Notes: generated by a model not told the origin, from the letters alone. A stretch of 64,000 bases of DNA from Chrysopilus asiliformis (GCA_964034945.1 OZ035960.1:52508706-52572705); one strand, 5' to 3'; shown: positions 34,054-46,045, counted from the first letter of the stretch. Translations and numbers: made by a program.

Positions 34054-34329
34054 CCCTCCGTCTACCATTGGGGTCAATTTGACCCCACAGCGATAAAATT
34101 TTTCTCTAATTCTAGTCGTAATAGTTTTTGGACTTTGTAACTTCTTGACATTGTTTCTTTAAAAATTCTTCATTGTATTTTGCTGGAATTTATTGACATT
34201 ATTGAAGTTTTTTTTCTAAGTGTACTCAGACATTTTCAATAACAACTAAAGAAAAATGGCTTATTACCGATTGGGGTCTAATTGACCCCAACGGTAGTTC
34301 TAGCAGGTTTTTTTTCGGTAGACGGAGGG
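34054..34329. mobile_element. piggyBac-type MITE, 276 bp
   Basis: TTAA at both sides (34050-34053 and 34330-34333); exact inverted ends CCCTCCGTCTACC / GGTAGACGGAGGG. Subterminal GGGGTCAATTTGACCCC and GGGGTCTAATTGACCCC are themselves palindromes. No coding sequence. CCCT-initiated ends with TTAA duplication are the piggyBac pattern. Confidence 0.85.
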
Positions 34330-34438
34330 TTAACAGTTTTTATGAAAAGCAGTTGAATCAAATGACAATTCTTAATTTAAATACGTGTGCGATTTATATC
34401 AGTGTGCCTTGATAACTGCAAGTAATATATTACTCTAA

Positions 34439-34921
34439 AGCGGCCCCTACACGTTCAATCTTGCAGTCAATCATGCTGTCACAGCAAAAAGCTTATTTGC
34501 ACTAGACGCTCAATCATACACGCAAGCATCAGTTAGTTCGAAACAGCCAAACCGACAGCACACAACACAAATATGAATTTAAACAATTATTTGTCCTTAT
34601 AGTTTTCAGTTTTCGTCATCCGCAACTCACTTCATTGTCTATATAACTCGAAAAAGTATTCCCAAAAAACTTTGTCTTGTATATGCGACATCTTTTCACT
34701 ACTAAAAATTACACTGAAATGACGAATTGATTGACAGCATCGCCATATACGTTCAAGCATGCTGTCATTCACAAAGCTCCCTCGAGAATTTCAAAATGAT
34801 TTTGATATTAGCCAGCATGCTGGCAATCATGAAATTTTGCATGACAGCATCACCATAGACGTTCAAAATGCTGTGACAGCATGCGATGATTGACTGCAAG
34901 ATTGAACGTGTAGGGGCCGAT
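34439..34921. mobile_element. Harbinger-type MITE, family H2, copy 1
   Basis: Ends AGCGGCCCCTACACGTTCAA and the complement of TTGAACGTGTAGGGGCCGAT, with TAA outside both (34436-34438 and 34922-34924). The TIR continues for more than 45 bp (CTTGCAGTCAATCATGCTGT). The body holds repeated ATGCTGTCA / TGACAGCAT palindromes. A second, reverse-oriented copy is at 47681-48782. Confidence 0.85.
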
Positions 34922-35084
34922 TAATAATTATATTAGCTGCGTTCTTAACCGACTATTATACAGAAGAAAAAAGGTTTACCAAACCCAATTAGTTGGTCTG
35001 CAATTTGCCTCAATCTTCATGAAGCAACACAAGAATGTGACAGTTGTCAATTTGCATAAGATAAAAATTTGGGGAAATTTGGTA

Positions 35085-35899
35085 CAGTAATCCCCCGCTT
35101 TACGGACGGGATGCGTTCTACGGAAACTGTCCGTATATCGAAAATCCGTAAACCGAAACCTATTTTAGTATGAGATTGTAGTGGGAATAAATAGATGTGT
35201 TCCAATCAATAGAAATGTCCGTAAAAAGAAACCTATTTTAGTATAAGATCGTATTAAAAATAGATAAATGCGTACCAAAAAAATCCGTAATACGAAACAG
35301 ATTAGTATAATATATTAAAATAATTATTTAACCACTAGAATAATGAGAAAACTATATAATTATAGAAAAAAAAATATTTATACTACTTGAAATGGAGCAT
35401 AAATCAATTGAATATGTTAAAACCAACAAAATATTATGGGACAAATCATGCCGCGGACAAAAAAAAACGTAGCTGTTTCTACGTAGGTTTCTGCTAGTTT
35501 CGTCAGAATTCAAATTTCATTGTGGGACAGAAAGCAGATTCTGCTTCTGCTGCTGCTTCTGCCTCTGCTGCTGCCTCTGCCCAATTGGAGTTCTCGCTTA
35601 AGAATAGCAAATAGATTTTTTAAAAATACACCGCACTGCAGTTTTTTATTGCCTTTTTTTAATTCTCTTTTGTGTATACACAAAATGTGTCAGAAATTTC
35701 GGAGAAATTAAGTATGTACATTTACAATAAATACAACATAATTATGGAGGACTTTTTCTTGATTTTTTTCTGTGTTTCAAAAAAAAAATTTCTTTTGTCC
35801 GTAATAGCGAATTTTTTTATCCGAATTTGTTCCTATATTAGTCATGTCCGTAACTTCGAATTTCCGTAAAACGAGCGCCCGTATAGCGGGGGATTACTG
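35085..35899. mobile_element. pogo/Tigger-like MITE, 815 bp
   Basis: CAGTAATCCCCCGCTTTACG on the left and the complement of CGTATAGCGGGGGATTACTG on the right, each next to TA (35083-35084, 35900-35901). Subterminal motifs ATCCGTAAACCGAAACC recur. A CTG/CCT-rich microsatellite (35537-35582) lies inside. No transposase frame. Confidence 0.85.
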
Positions 35900-36454
35900 T
35901 ATTTGTTTTCGCGTCTTATTTAAAGTTCCAATTCCAAAATCCAAACCCATAAAAAAGTTCGAATCGAGTGAAAAACTGATTAAGTAGCCATAGGTTTTGA
36001 AAAAAAAAATGGTTTTACAAATTCTTGGTCTTGCCAAAATTTCTACAATTTGCCAAAAAAAAACCCCGGATAAATCTTGATCGTTCTAAAAACCCACAAA
36101 TTACAGAATTGCTAATTCTGATCCGGCTGTTTATTTAGGGCGTTAGAACATTGTTTATTAAAATTTTATGATAATTTATATAATTGTTTGCTAATTAAAC
36201 TCTTTTTCTCAACAATAAATACTAGGTCACACAGTAATTTCGTTAATAAGCATAACATTTAAGAGAATAGCTGTTGTACGTGAATACATAACTATACATA
36301 TTAACAATTAATCATAAAATTATGACACAATTCAATAATATCATTTGTTATGACAGATTAATAACTATTGAAGAGATTTTTATCCGCGCTATGACATATT
36401 TGATTTATTAATTTGTTGACATTATCTTGCTTCATCACAAATTAATGGTATTAC

Positions 36455-36730
36455 TTAGCCGCTTCCACTTCTTTCTTTACTTTTCTTATTTTTCTTTCGG
36501 GACAATTTACTTTTATTATTTCCGACATGGTTTATCCTAGAACAATTTATCAAATTTTTCTTTTTTCTATATTTTGATAAATGATTTACAGTTGGGCAGC
36601 AGCGCAGGAATGTGTCAACGATATACACCTTAACGATAAAATTGTTTTTAATGTTGTACGAATCGATTAAATGAAAACATACACACCCTATTAAATTTGA
36701 TTTTCCCTTTTCGTATAATAATTCTTCCAT
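36455..36730 (-). CDS. Doubtful lysine-rich open frame, 91 codons
   Basis: Begins MEELLYEKGKSNLIGCVCFH and ends in a basic tail (KLSRKKNKKSKERSGSG). There is a possible splice donor (CAACTGTAAAT) in the middle. No family is recognised, no poly-A signal or homologous copy was found in the window, and AT-rich DNA often yields lysine-rich chance frames. Confidence 0.15.
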   Translation of the reverse strand: MEELLYEKGKSNLIGCVCFHLIDSYNIKNNFIVKVYIVDTFLRCCPTVNHLSKYRKKKNLINCSRINHVGNNKSKLSRKKNKKSKERSGSG

Positions 36731-37161
36731 CAGATATCGCTATTACAGCCACTAATTTTGCACCTATTTATTGGAGGCAAAAAAAAAAAATCCGGACGTG
36801 ACTTAATGTAATCTTTTCGCTATCGATATATATGTAAAGGAAAAAATATTTAATTATTTATGTTGCTGAATATAAATTGAAAGAAAATTTCGTTTATCTA
36901 GTATGTATGTCGTAAATGTTACGTGGTATCCGTGTATTTGTAAAATAAAATCTTTATCCGTACCCAAAATGAAAACAGAAGTGTAATAAAAAAAATTGTA
37001 TAAATATTTTCGTGTCTAGCGAAAGGTGTGAATATACCTGTTCGTAATATAAAATGTTTTATACATTTTTTTTTCTTCTTTTAAGCTTTTATCTATTTAC
37101 CTTAAGTTCTAATATTCCTGTCAACGTAGCGCTTTTCTATTGAAGAGAATTTTTTCTGGTG

Positions 37162-37530
37162 CTAGCAATCATCTATTTGGAAATATTTTTCATCGGTTGA
37201 CATATCTGACACAAACACCAGGGGAAAAACTCTGCACAAATAACGGAGATCATGTGATATGATTTGCAAATATATTGAAAGTTTCTCGCGAGTGTTTTTT
37301 ACGTCTGTCATCATTTCGAAAGCCTTACAAGCTCTTTGGTAAACGACCGAAGATATAGAAAGTTTCACAATATAAATCAAACATATTGATTCGATATAGA
37401 AGGATCTCGAAGATTCCCCGGATTGAGTGGTGGCCAAGGTAAGATAAAATGGAACTGTATATTGAACGTCAACCCGGTTTTGGTTTGGGGAAGAGTTTCC
37501 ACACAGCATCGTACCGAACGATGATTTCAT
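37162..37530 (-). CDS. Doubtful unrecognised open frame, 122 codons
   Basis: This is the longest frame in the window outside identifiable elements and repeats. It starts MKSSFGTMLCGNSSPNQNRV and ends SDMSTDEKYFQIDDC. The composition is more balanced than in neighbouring frames, with a possible hydrophobic stretch SICLIYIVKLSISSVVY, but no domain is recognised. It could be an exon of a host gene or a chance frame. The surrounding sequence is not flanked by TIRs, so it is one of the few candidates for non-transposon coding sequence. Confidence 0.2.
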   Translation of the reverse strand: MKSSFGTMLCGNSSPNQNRVDVQYTVPFYLTLATTQSGESSRSFYIESICLIYIVKLSISSVVYQRACKAFEMMTDVKNTREKLSIYLQIISHDLRYLCRVFPLVFVSDMSTDEKYFQIDDC

Positions 37531-39112
37531 TTCCTTCTACAAACGACATGTAGGTGTAGCATGCATTGCATTTGATGGTAGTAAGTTCTCCTGATCCCAA
37601 GCAATTTATTTATTTATTTTTTGTCATGTTACAATCGAAGTAAAATTTCTTTTTTATGGTAACTACTACGTTTGTCTATTATCGGAGATAGCTAAAGATA
37701 TAAAGATAGAAAAATTGACAATGCTTAACAAGCAAATAAATATAGTGATGGAAAAAAAAATTTATGAAACAAACATTTCGCTGTTATTATTGTTATATGG
37801 TAAAATTTATGGACATCGAAATCGATTGATGCATTTTTTATCAATAAGATCATAATTTAAAAATTTATCGCTTACATAGATAAAATGTATTTATTGTCCA
37901 CCGCCATATAAAAGAAGTAGTTTTTTTTATTATCTATCGATTTTTTATACGAATACTATTTCGAATGACAACTAAGTATTTGATATTTGCTGAAACATTA
38001 CTCTGTTAACATAACATTAACATAAAAATGAAAGTTTCTATTTGGTGACAATAAATTACATTTCATTGGCAAAAAGTCTCTGACCCGAAAACCGTTGACA
38101 ACATTATTGTAGTTTTATGCAAGTGAAAAATATTTTATCGCATAATAATAAATAGCTAAGTTATTGAGATTTATTGCTAATTTATTGATCATCTACTGGA
38201 AAAATATTAAAGATTTAAGAAATTCTGGAGAAACGATTGAACTGTACAAATTTATTACAGACCAGATGTCTTGGATTTTTTAGCATTGTTATTTGCTTTA
38301 TTATTTATGTTTGATTTAATGATCACAGAAAATATTCGTGAAAAAAATATTTCATAATAATAAAAGGAAAATTATTTGTGTTTTCAGCAATTAGTTTTGA
38401 GTTTTTCAGAAATTATGAGAATTGAAATTTAAATCTACAATTTTGTAAAAAAATATGGAAAGAATTCAAATTTTGCCTCAGAAAAGTGCGTGCAGAAAAC
38501 ATTTAACACACACGGAAAAAAACATATGGGACCCGTTCTACCAAAATTGCATGCTCCAGTTCCAAAGTTATGGGGGAAAACGACACTGTGGCCAAATATG
38601 GGAGTCATTCCTATATAAAAATTGTGACTGTTCCCACGTTTTTTAAGACATGTTCCAACAAAAAAATTGCCGTGTTCTTTTTTTCTGTAATTATTCCCAA
38701 AATTATGTGAGGGATTACTGTATTGTATATATTAGACATATTACGACAAAAAATTGGGGAACATTCCCTTCTCTAAGGGAATCATTCCTAAAATGAAAGG
38801 AATGAATACTATAAAACGTTGTAATGTCTCCAGTGATTATTGGATTCTCTCCTATATATACTATATAGTATGCGCGACATTCTCATTTGAAATAAGATTG
38901 TTTCCTATAATTATAGCACCAAGTTCTATCCGAATAGGATTGATACTTTTTTTTTATTGGATTCTGTCCAATCTAAAGGGGACAGACAAAACTTAGAGTT
39001 ATCGAATATACGAGATAGGGAAGTTCGTGGGGTTTGAAAATATTCGGGATATCAAACAGCACGAGTAATAAAATGCCCTGTAATTAAATAATTTCTCCGA
39101 TACAAGTATTAA

Positions 39113-39585
39113 GGCCGGAATACAATTGGCGCCACACAACATTTACGGTGACAATTCAGATTTTAAACTCACAGTTCTCTATGCTTCTGTATACAATCAA
39201 TCCGAACAACTTTGCCGCCGTAAAAAGTAGAATCTAATTTAACTTTTGTCGGCCAGATGATTGATTTAAAATGAAATCTTACGCGGACGTCATAAAATCT
39301 AAATTTCGTCATTTAAAAAAAGTATTGGGAACGGACGTCATAAAATCTAAATTTCGTCATTTAAAAAAAGTATTGGGAAGTATAGTTCGTATGCTGTGTT
39401 GCTTACATTCACATTCCTAATTTGTATGATAATTGGCAACAGGAAATATTGTGTGTGGCTCACCATCCGAGTGTCAAAATCAAATGAAGTTTAGAACAAC
39501 AAAGTGTGCGGAATTGTATATGGAGGTCGACATTGTCGTCGTAATCTGCCGCCGTAAATGTTGTGTCGGGCCAATTGTATTTTGT
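39113..39585. mobile_element. GGCCGGAATACAATTGG palindromic element
   Basis: The left arm GAATACAATTGGCGCCACAC continuing ACAACATTTACGG is inverted at the right (CCGTAAATGTTGTGTCGGG, CCAATTGTATTTTG). The exact right limit and duplication are unclear. It contains the 48-bp tandem duplication at 39284-39379. Confidence 0.6.
39284..39379. repeat. 48-bp exact tandem duplication
   Basis: Two identical consecutive copies beginning CGGACGTCATAAAATCTAAA and ending AAGTATTGGGAA. The exact identity indicates a recent event inside an older element. Confidence 0.95.
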
Positions 39586-39656
39586 GCTTTAGAGTGTGAT
39601 AGTAGCCGGTCCAAACTATATAAACCACAAGTTCGCAAGCGTTCGCCAACACTAAG

Positions 39657-39900
39657 GCACTTGGCACACCGAATGCGAATTCGCACCGCATTGCGAAAAA
39701 GTTCAAGTTTACCATGCGATCTGATATCATATGTCATCTACATGAGCTCTAATTTCGCAGAGACCGCAATTTTGCGGAGACCTCATTGTTACGTAATACA
39801 AAATTAAAGCTCATGTAGATGACATATGATATAAGATCGCATGGTAAACTTGAACTTTTTCGCAATGCGGTGCGAATTCGCATTCGGTGTGCCAAGTGCC
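39657..39900. mobile_element. 244-bp near-perfect palindrome (MITE)
   Basis: Arms of about 100 bp starting GGCACTTGGCACACCGAATG pair almost perfectly with the right arm ending CATTCGGTGTGCCAAGTGCC; a loop of about 45 bases separates them. Flanking TAA and TGA could be a damaged 3-bp duplication. Such a long perfect hairpin would give a double-stranded RNA if transcribed. Confidence 0.8.
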
Positions 39901-40379
39901 TGAGGATTCGTTCCAATTTTTTTTGGACATAACATTGGAGTCCCTTCTAAAAACAATGGGAACGGTTATATTCCATAATATAACATTGCTTAATATATAA
40001 CCTTAGTATAAGAATGTCTCCAGTAAAAACTAGGAACGTGTGCTACTTTTGTTGGAATGTGTCCATTCTTCTCTCAGCCTTATTTACATAGTATTGATTC
40101 CACGAAAACTAGGACTAGTTCCAATATTTATGGTGTAACGAGTCCTATAATAGCATCCCCATATTTTATAGGAATGTTTCCTATTTTTCCGTGTATGGCT
40201 AATGTTATTCAACGTAATTCAAAATATGATCTCGAATCTGTTGGAACGACATCCCAAAAGTGTTTTACAGCTTTATTCTAGCTACGGTCACTAGTCACAA
40301 CTCGGTCACAAGAGCCTCAAATTCTATGGACTTGTGACTTGTGACTTAAGTATCACAACGCCAGAATACGGCTGTTAAT

Positions 40380-41280
40380 ATACGAATAATTCATCCTATA
40401 TTTTTAAGGAAATAAAAAAAACCTGATTTGGTCAAAAGTATAAAACTGTCCTGTTATACAAATCGTAATTTTTTTTTTGGTAAGAGTGACGAAATTTTTC
40501 TTCAATCTTGATTAAAATTCTTTACTTATGTATTACCAAATAAAATGCAAAAGAAATTTCTACTCAAAAAATTTTTTTCTCGATTTTTTTTAATTGTTGT
40601 GTGATTATTAATGTAAAAAATCTTTTTTATGCTATTCAATACTGAAAATTCGACAAATCTACACACAAATTCTAACATTTACATCATAATAATGTGTACT
40701 GAACAAAAAAGGAATTTGTTGTTTCTTTAGGAGCAATCTAATCAGGTTAATTTGAGAAGGAATGGTGGAATGGAATGCTTGGAAAGCACATCAAAGAAAG
40801 TACTCAACCATTATTGTATTTATTTATTTTCATTTATGTTTTGTTGTCTTCTCCTTGGATCTTAAATTGTCTTTATTGATAGCATCTAGATGCATGTCGC
40901 TTTCTATGCTACAAAAATTACATTGAGTAAAAAAGGACGAAAACGTAAGTAAGGAAAGAGAACGAATTCGAAGGGTTAAAAGCTGAAATTTAATGGGTCA
41001 TAAAGATAAAGAAGCAAAAATATGTTTCTGTCGAGCTTTAAGGGGAAAATGTATAAAAGGAAAAGATAAGGCGAATTCCTTTTTATATTTTTTTTATTTT
41101 ATTTTCGTAGTTTTATTTGTAATCTCAATGAATTTATTTTTCTGATTTTTTTATTTATTTTTTTCTTTGGTTGACGATAATATAAAAAAACGAAAGTGTT
41201 CTTTTTCCACTCTATTCAACATTTGAGATTATGATTGATCAATATTTAAATACAATCTGCATCTTCTGACAAGGAAAAAA
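40380..41280. other. AT-rich DNA, no gene seen
   Basis: No gene or element recognised. Near 40310-40355 GGTCACAAGAGCC and CTTGTGACTTGTGAC form a loose palindrome. Confidence 0.4.
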
Positions 41281-41509
41281 AACTAGAAATGTATGTATGC
41301 CTTGCTGTGTGTATGTACGAGTATGCCGCGTCTTGGCCCCAAAACCACACACTCGATTTTGATGCTTATAGGCCATCTGCGGTTTCGTTCCCCTCACCGT
41401 ACTTTAACTCTCGGCTCTTTCTATATACAGGTTATTCGGTTTTGGAACATTTGACAGCTAAACGACTATGTAGCTCGATAAATGAGCTTTCCACCGGCTT
41501 GGTATCGTC

Positions 41510-41720
41510 TGAACCACTGAAGGACTTTGAATACAATTTTTAGCATTGTACAGGTGTTCTGCGCAGCAAAATTTTTGCAGACCCAAACCACTCCCTTCTA
41601 CATGCTGCGAGCCCCCTCTCCTGCTATCCCCTGAACTACTAAATGGATTTTAATACGGTTTTCAGTGTTGGACAGGTCAATCGAAAAGCAAAATTTTTCC
41701 CCCTCAAGCCACTCCGTCAT
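41510..41720. repeat. Two degenerate tandem units of about 115 bp
   Basis: Unit one (GAACCACTGAAGGACTTTGA ... GCAAAATTTTTGCAGACCC ... CACTCC) and unit two (GAACTACTAAATGGATTTTA ... GCAAAATTTTTCCCCCTC ... CACTCC) share the same word order including TTTTYAGYRTTGKACAGGT. Same style as the repeat at 2791-3080, but different sequence. Confidence 0.55.
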
Positions 41721-41808
41721 ACAATCGCTTTTCTCTTACGACCCCTTTTTTATAATTTTGTACACGAAATATGCACCGCCGCATGTTAAAATATTTAAAG
41801 TTAAACTT

Positions 41809-42329
41809 TAAACATAATAAAAGCTATAATTGCCAATCTGGGAATTATTGAAAACCCATATGGTGATATGGCATTGTTCGAAGTTTAAGTGAACAGCGAA
41901 CAGTTTTATCAAAATTCCACTTTGAAGTCAAATATTTTAATAAGATTTTTTAAAATTTATTCCAATCGGATTTTGATGTATGGGAGTATTATGTAGAATT
42001 ATATCCTAAATAACTTCTATTCTTGCTTTTATAATATGCACCGTTTTTGAAAAATTCGCAAAAAATTCGTATGGGGGATACCATTTTTGCCCATTACCGT
42101 ACTTAGCATTTTACGAAAAACGAATCTGCGTAAAATTTCAAGTATCTAGCTCAATCCGTACGCCCGCAATCCGCGCAACAGACGGACGGACGGACGGATA
42201 TGCAAAATTCAATTTTTTTATCATTCTAAACATACTGGTGTAATTAATTTTTGTGTGCGATGACGGGATCTTGGCGTTACAAACGGTAATGCAAAGTTAA
42301 TATACCCTTTGGTTTCACCATACGGGTAA
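41809..42329 (-). mobile_element. DINE-1-like element, copy G
   Basis: AAACATAATAAAAGCTATAA with the TTGCCA hairpin at the left and CACCATACGGGTA at the right. The microsatellite is a short CAGACGGACGGACGGACGGA and the GGGGTACCCC palindrome is partly deleted, so this is one of the more worn copies. Confidence 0.85.
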
Positions 42330-42712
42330 AAAAACTCCGCTTTTAATTATTTTTACTAGATCTATTATTTTTGAAATTTCATTTTGGAGATTATTTGCTT
42401 GAAATTGTCATTACACTTTTTGACGTAAAATGGATTGCGATTTTGTCGTAAATATTTCCATTCTATAATAGGGACGAATGAATACAGTTTTTTAGGAAAA
42501 ATCCCTCTCCACTTATTAGGGATGTATAAATCAAGGTCCTTGAAAAATCGACTTGTCCCCAAAAAGGACACCGGATATCGATTCCACGTCCCCGAAAACT
42601 TTATGATTCCGAAATTCATGAAAAACCCCCAAAAAATCTACAAAATGTTGGGAAATGGAATAAGTTTTACGGAAATCGTAGTTTCCTATCAACTTTTGGG
42701 AAAATGATGTTA

Positions 42713-43467
42713 ATGTGCCGGTCCACATGAAAGTAAATACGCCAGTAACTCTCAATAACTCTCGAGAGTTTCTCGCAGGAGGTAGTCCATTTGAGAGTTT
42801 ATTTCGGCGATTTTTTTATCGCGAACTCTCGGCAAGTTTCTAGCGGAAAGCACTTTAGCGAGAACTCTCCAGACCCTGTCCATTTGAGAGTGATGCACGA
42901 CTGAAAGTGAAAAGTAATCGAAGTGTCATCGCACTACAGGAAGGTTGCAGCAGTTGTGATTATCCTAATTAATAATAAGAGACAAACAAAATCAGCAAAA
43001 AAAAGTGCTGGGTTCAGTCCTGGATTCCAAGGAGAAATCTTTTGGGTGCTGAGAAAAGTCTAATAAGAAAATTGCTAATTGAAGACGCGCAACAATTTAG
43101 AAATTTTTGTAGGGTAACAAGTTCGGAAATAGAGTTTTTAATTAACATTGTCGGACCGGTTGTCCCAAAAAAATAAAACTACAAAAATGAGAGAAGCGAT
43201 ATCTTGATTTTTTTGATATCTTGCTCTGGCGAGTTCTCGAGAGCTACTAGCGAAATTCAAACGCCGTTCGTATAGGGCGACCTACTCTTCGAGAGTTCAG
43301 TGGGTGCGTGTCGACTAGAAAGTAGAATCACTTTTGTGACAGCTCGCAGAAACTAACTCGCGAGTTTCTGCGAGCGACTCTCAGAGACGTGTCCATTTAC
43401 GAGTAGCTGCTATTGAGAAATCTCGAGAGGGTCTTGCCGGCATTTACTCTATTGTGGACCGGCACCT
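42713..43467 (+). mobile_element. PIF/Harbinger element with transposase fragment, family H1
   Basis: TIRs ATGTGCCGGTCCACATGAAA and the complement of ATTGTGGACCGGCACCT lie next to TTA on both sides (42710-42712, 43468-43470), the PIF/Harbinger duplication. The same ends occur on the MITE at 394-766. The interior carries a frameshifted start of a Harbinger transposase (42920-43176), which identifies the superfamily directly. Everything after the N-terminal 80 or so codons, including the DDE domain, is missing. Confidence 0.92.
42920..43176 (+). pseudogene. Harbinger (HARBI1-like) transposase N-terminal fragment
   Basis: The first frame reads KVAAVVIILINNKRQTKSAK into a run of eight A (42997-43004). 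From 43006 the next frame gives CWVQSWIPRRNLLGAEKSLI, then RKLLIEDAQQFRNFCRVTSS and EIEFLINIVGPVVPKK, then TAA at 43174. The W-V-x-x-W-x-x-R-R motif followed by F-x-x-F-x-R-x-x-x-x-x-x-E-x-L is the conserved N-terminal region of Harbinger/HARBI1 transposases. The frame changes at the A tract, and the catalytic part is absent. Inactive. Confidence 0.88.
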
Positions 43468-43474
43468 TTAGCTA

Positions 43475-45985
43475 TAACGGGCACAATTTTTTTTTTTCAA
43501 TTTTTCGAAAACTATGCGTTTATTGTGAAAAATTTGATATAATAAAATTTAATGGATATAAAATTTTCTTCGTTTTTATTTCTTTAATAGATTTTACGTA
43601 TCTCTAGTTTTTGAAAATCTCTCTAAAATTATGCGTTTTTATGAAAAATAAGTCTAACTAAATTCAAAGAAAATAGAATTTCCTGCATTTTTCCTTCAAC
43701 GGTTACGTTTTACGCGGTTCTCGAGATATTTGAAAAAATATTATTTCTTACATATTTTGTCCGTAACTAAATATTGCAGAGGAAGGTTTTATGTTGATCA
43801 CAACTGATATTTTTCTTTCAAATAAGAATATTTTGGGAAAATTTAATTTATAAAAGCCAATCTTCCGACGGCGCGGCGGCGTTCGCCATTGCCTAATTTG
43901 TTAATATGAATATGAATAACCCTTTCTAGTATATCTTATTGTTATTGTAAGTTCTAGAAAACCTAAAAGGAGTGCACACAAAATCTTATTCTCTACAACT
44001 GATTTATTTTTTTTTTTAAATTATTCAGTGATTGAATTTGTTTTTCATTTTGTCAAATAATTCGAATTATACATAAATTTTCTGATGTGTCAACACAAGT
44101 TTATTGTATTTTCCAAGCATAAATGCACATTACCAATAAAAAAACATAGTCCTGCAATTCGGTTTTCCAAAGGATTCAGCTGGAGCGTTTACCCTCCCCA
44201 TCATTACATTGGTTTGCATACGTACAACGACTTTCTACAGCTTTTATTGTTGAACCTTTACGTTGGGAAAACGACCGGTAAATGCATGTCACGTCTCGTT
44301 ATTTTCGCTAACAAACATTTGACATGAAGCTTTCGCATTTAAGCAGCTTACAGATGCACAAGTTTTATTTTTGTTAGTTTTTTTTAACAAACTTTTATTT
44401 TGGGTGATTGTCAACCTAAGTTTGCATAACATCCACATCCATACTAAAAAAGAGTTTTTTATGTTCACTGGGGGAAGGATAAATGCTGGTAACATTTTTA
44501 CTGCATTTTATGTTTTACGGTAAAGTGCCTGTTGAGTAAAAACATTTGTTTCATTTATTTATTTATAGTAAAACGAAAAAAAAAACGTTGTTCAAGTTTG
44601 AACAATCGGATAAATGTTTTCTACAAACGTAATTGTTTGGAATTTGTGAAATTGTAGTGACTTTAAAAGATAAAACGGTAGACGGATGAATGAAAAATCA
44701 GTTTCTAAATGAGGTGAATTTCTGAATAATTCACTTTTCGCTATTAACATACACTTTATGTGAATGAAGATAAGGGAATATTTTTCATCAATCGAATATA
44801 GATTTCTATATGAAGCAAAAACATTGCATCAAAACCAGTTTCTGTTAAACATCAATATCGAACTGAACATTTCAAAAAGTGTGATTTTTCATATGCAGTA
44901 AATCAGCCAATTGTTGTTAAAATATGCTAATTGATTAAAGAATTTAATAACGTTAAATTAAAAATACCACCAATAAATAAAATCGAAAATGCCGTCAGAT
45001 TTTTGTGAATTTCATTGCTGCAATGAATAGGAGTCGATTATATTATTCTGGATATAAAATTACTTTTTACGCTTTTATTTTGTTAAATTATTTCGTTGCG
45101 ATGTATACTCCGTAAATGTGTATAAAAAAAATTGAAGTGAAAATTTTAGCAATTCATGAAACCATTTAATTTCTGCGATATAGAATAGCATAGCACACAC
45201 TCTGCCATCATCATTGTACAGGATTTTTGCCACGAAAAAGCGGCAAGAGTTGTTTTTGGTTCGCTAACTTTTAACAAAGTTTCTGATGCGTAAGCAACCT
45301 TAACCAGAAAGTTTTTCCCTTCCGTTGAAGTGGTTTTCTGTGTTGTTTGACTTTTGTAATTTTATTTGAGTTTTCGACTAATGCCATTGCTTCCAACTTT
45401 TTTTTTTCATACTGGCATCAGGCACCACCAGTAGCTTTCGAATCCCTCCGTCTTTTACTTGATTTTCCCAGAGTCGATTTTGGCGCTTATACATAGTTTA
45501 GATGCCTTGTGGGTGAAAATGTTTAAAAGTTTAACAAATCAACTTTTTATGTTGTACTTAAATTGACCTAAAGATTGACATTTGTGAAATTTTTCAGCAT
45601 GATATATAGATGAGTGTATAGAAATTATATTTTTCAATATCTTTGGTTTTATGTTGCTCAAACAAACAACTATTTCCAAAGGGTTTTATTGGGTAGCCAA
45701 ATATTTCCAAATCATGAATAATGTTAATCTACTTGCCAAATTGATTTTATAATATAGATTTTAGGTGATAGTCAAAATTAGAAAAAAAATATAATGGATT
45801 TTTCTGCCGCTTGCTATAAAATTAATATTTTTATGCGCGAATCCCGGAATCACGGATAGTGTAGTTTGGCTTGTTCTGCCGTGATGCTGATAAAGCATGC
45901 TTTTTGCCTTTCTTACATAAATTGTGTTTTTTGTGTCCGGAAAATAAATGTAAATTAAAATACACGATATTGACTTTTGATATAA
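43475..45985. other. AT-rich DNA, no gene seen
   Basis: No gene or element ends recognised. A GGCGCGGCGGCG stretch near 43870 is unusually GC-rich for its context. Confidence 0.4.
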
Positions 45986-46045
45986 AAATTACCTTTATTT
46001 GAAAGATGATTTTTTACCATTGAACATTTAAAGATGATTTAGGGC

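Larger units (their letters stand above)
35905..38505. other. AT-rich DNA, no confident gene
   Basis: No element ends recognised. Two open frames on the minus strand, 36455-36730 and 37162-37530, are listed separately as doubtful. Confidence 0.4.
38511..40193. mobile_element. CACGGAAAAA composite TIR element, 1.7 kb
   Basis: CACGGAAAAAA on the left and the inverted TATTTTTCCGTG followed by TA on the right; the left flank has CA instead of TA. Subterminal zones repeat GGGAATCATTCC, GGAATGTTTCC and GGGAACA motifs throughout. The interior hosts two other palindromic elements (39113-39585 and 39657-39900), explaining its size. Related in end sequence to the CACAGAAAA family at 11187 and 47070. 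Confidence 0.55.

Noticed and set aside
34439..34921. Assignment of family H2 to piggyBac because TTAA is found at some ends
   Set aside because: Comparison of five ends gives a consistent 3-bp TAA duplication with AGCGGYCCC termini; TTAA appears only when the preceding base is T.
39433..39807. 124-codon open frame as a gene
   Set aside because: It spans two unrelated palindromic elements and an inter-element stretch; open frames exist on both strands because of the palindrome.
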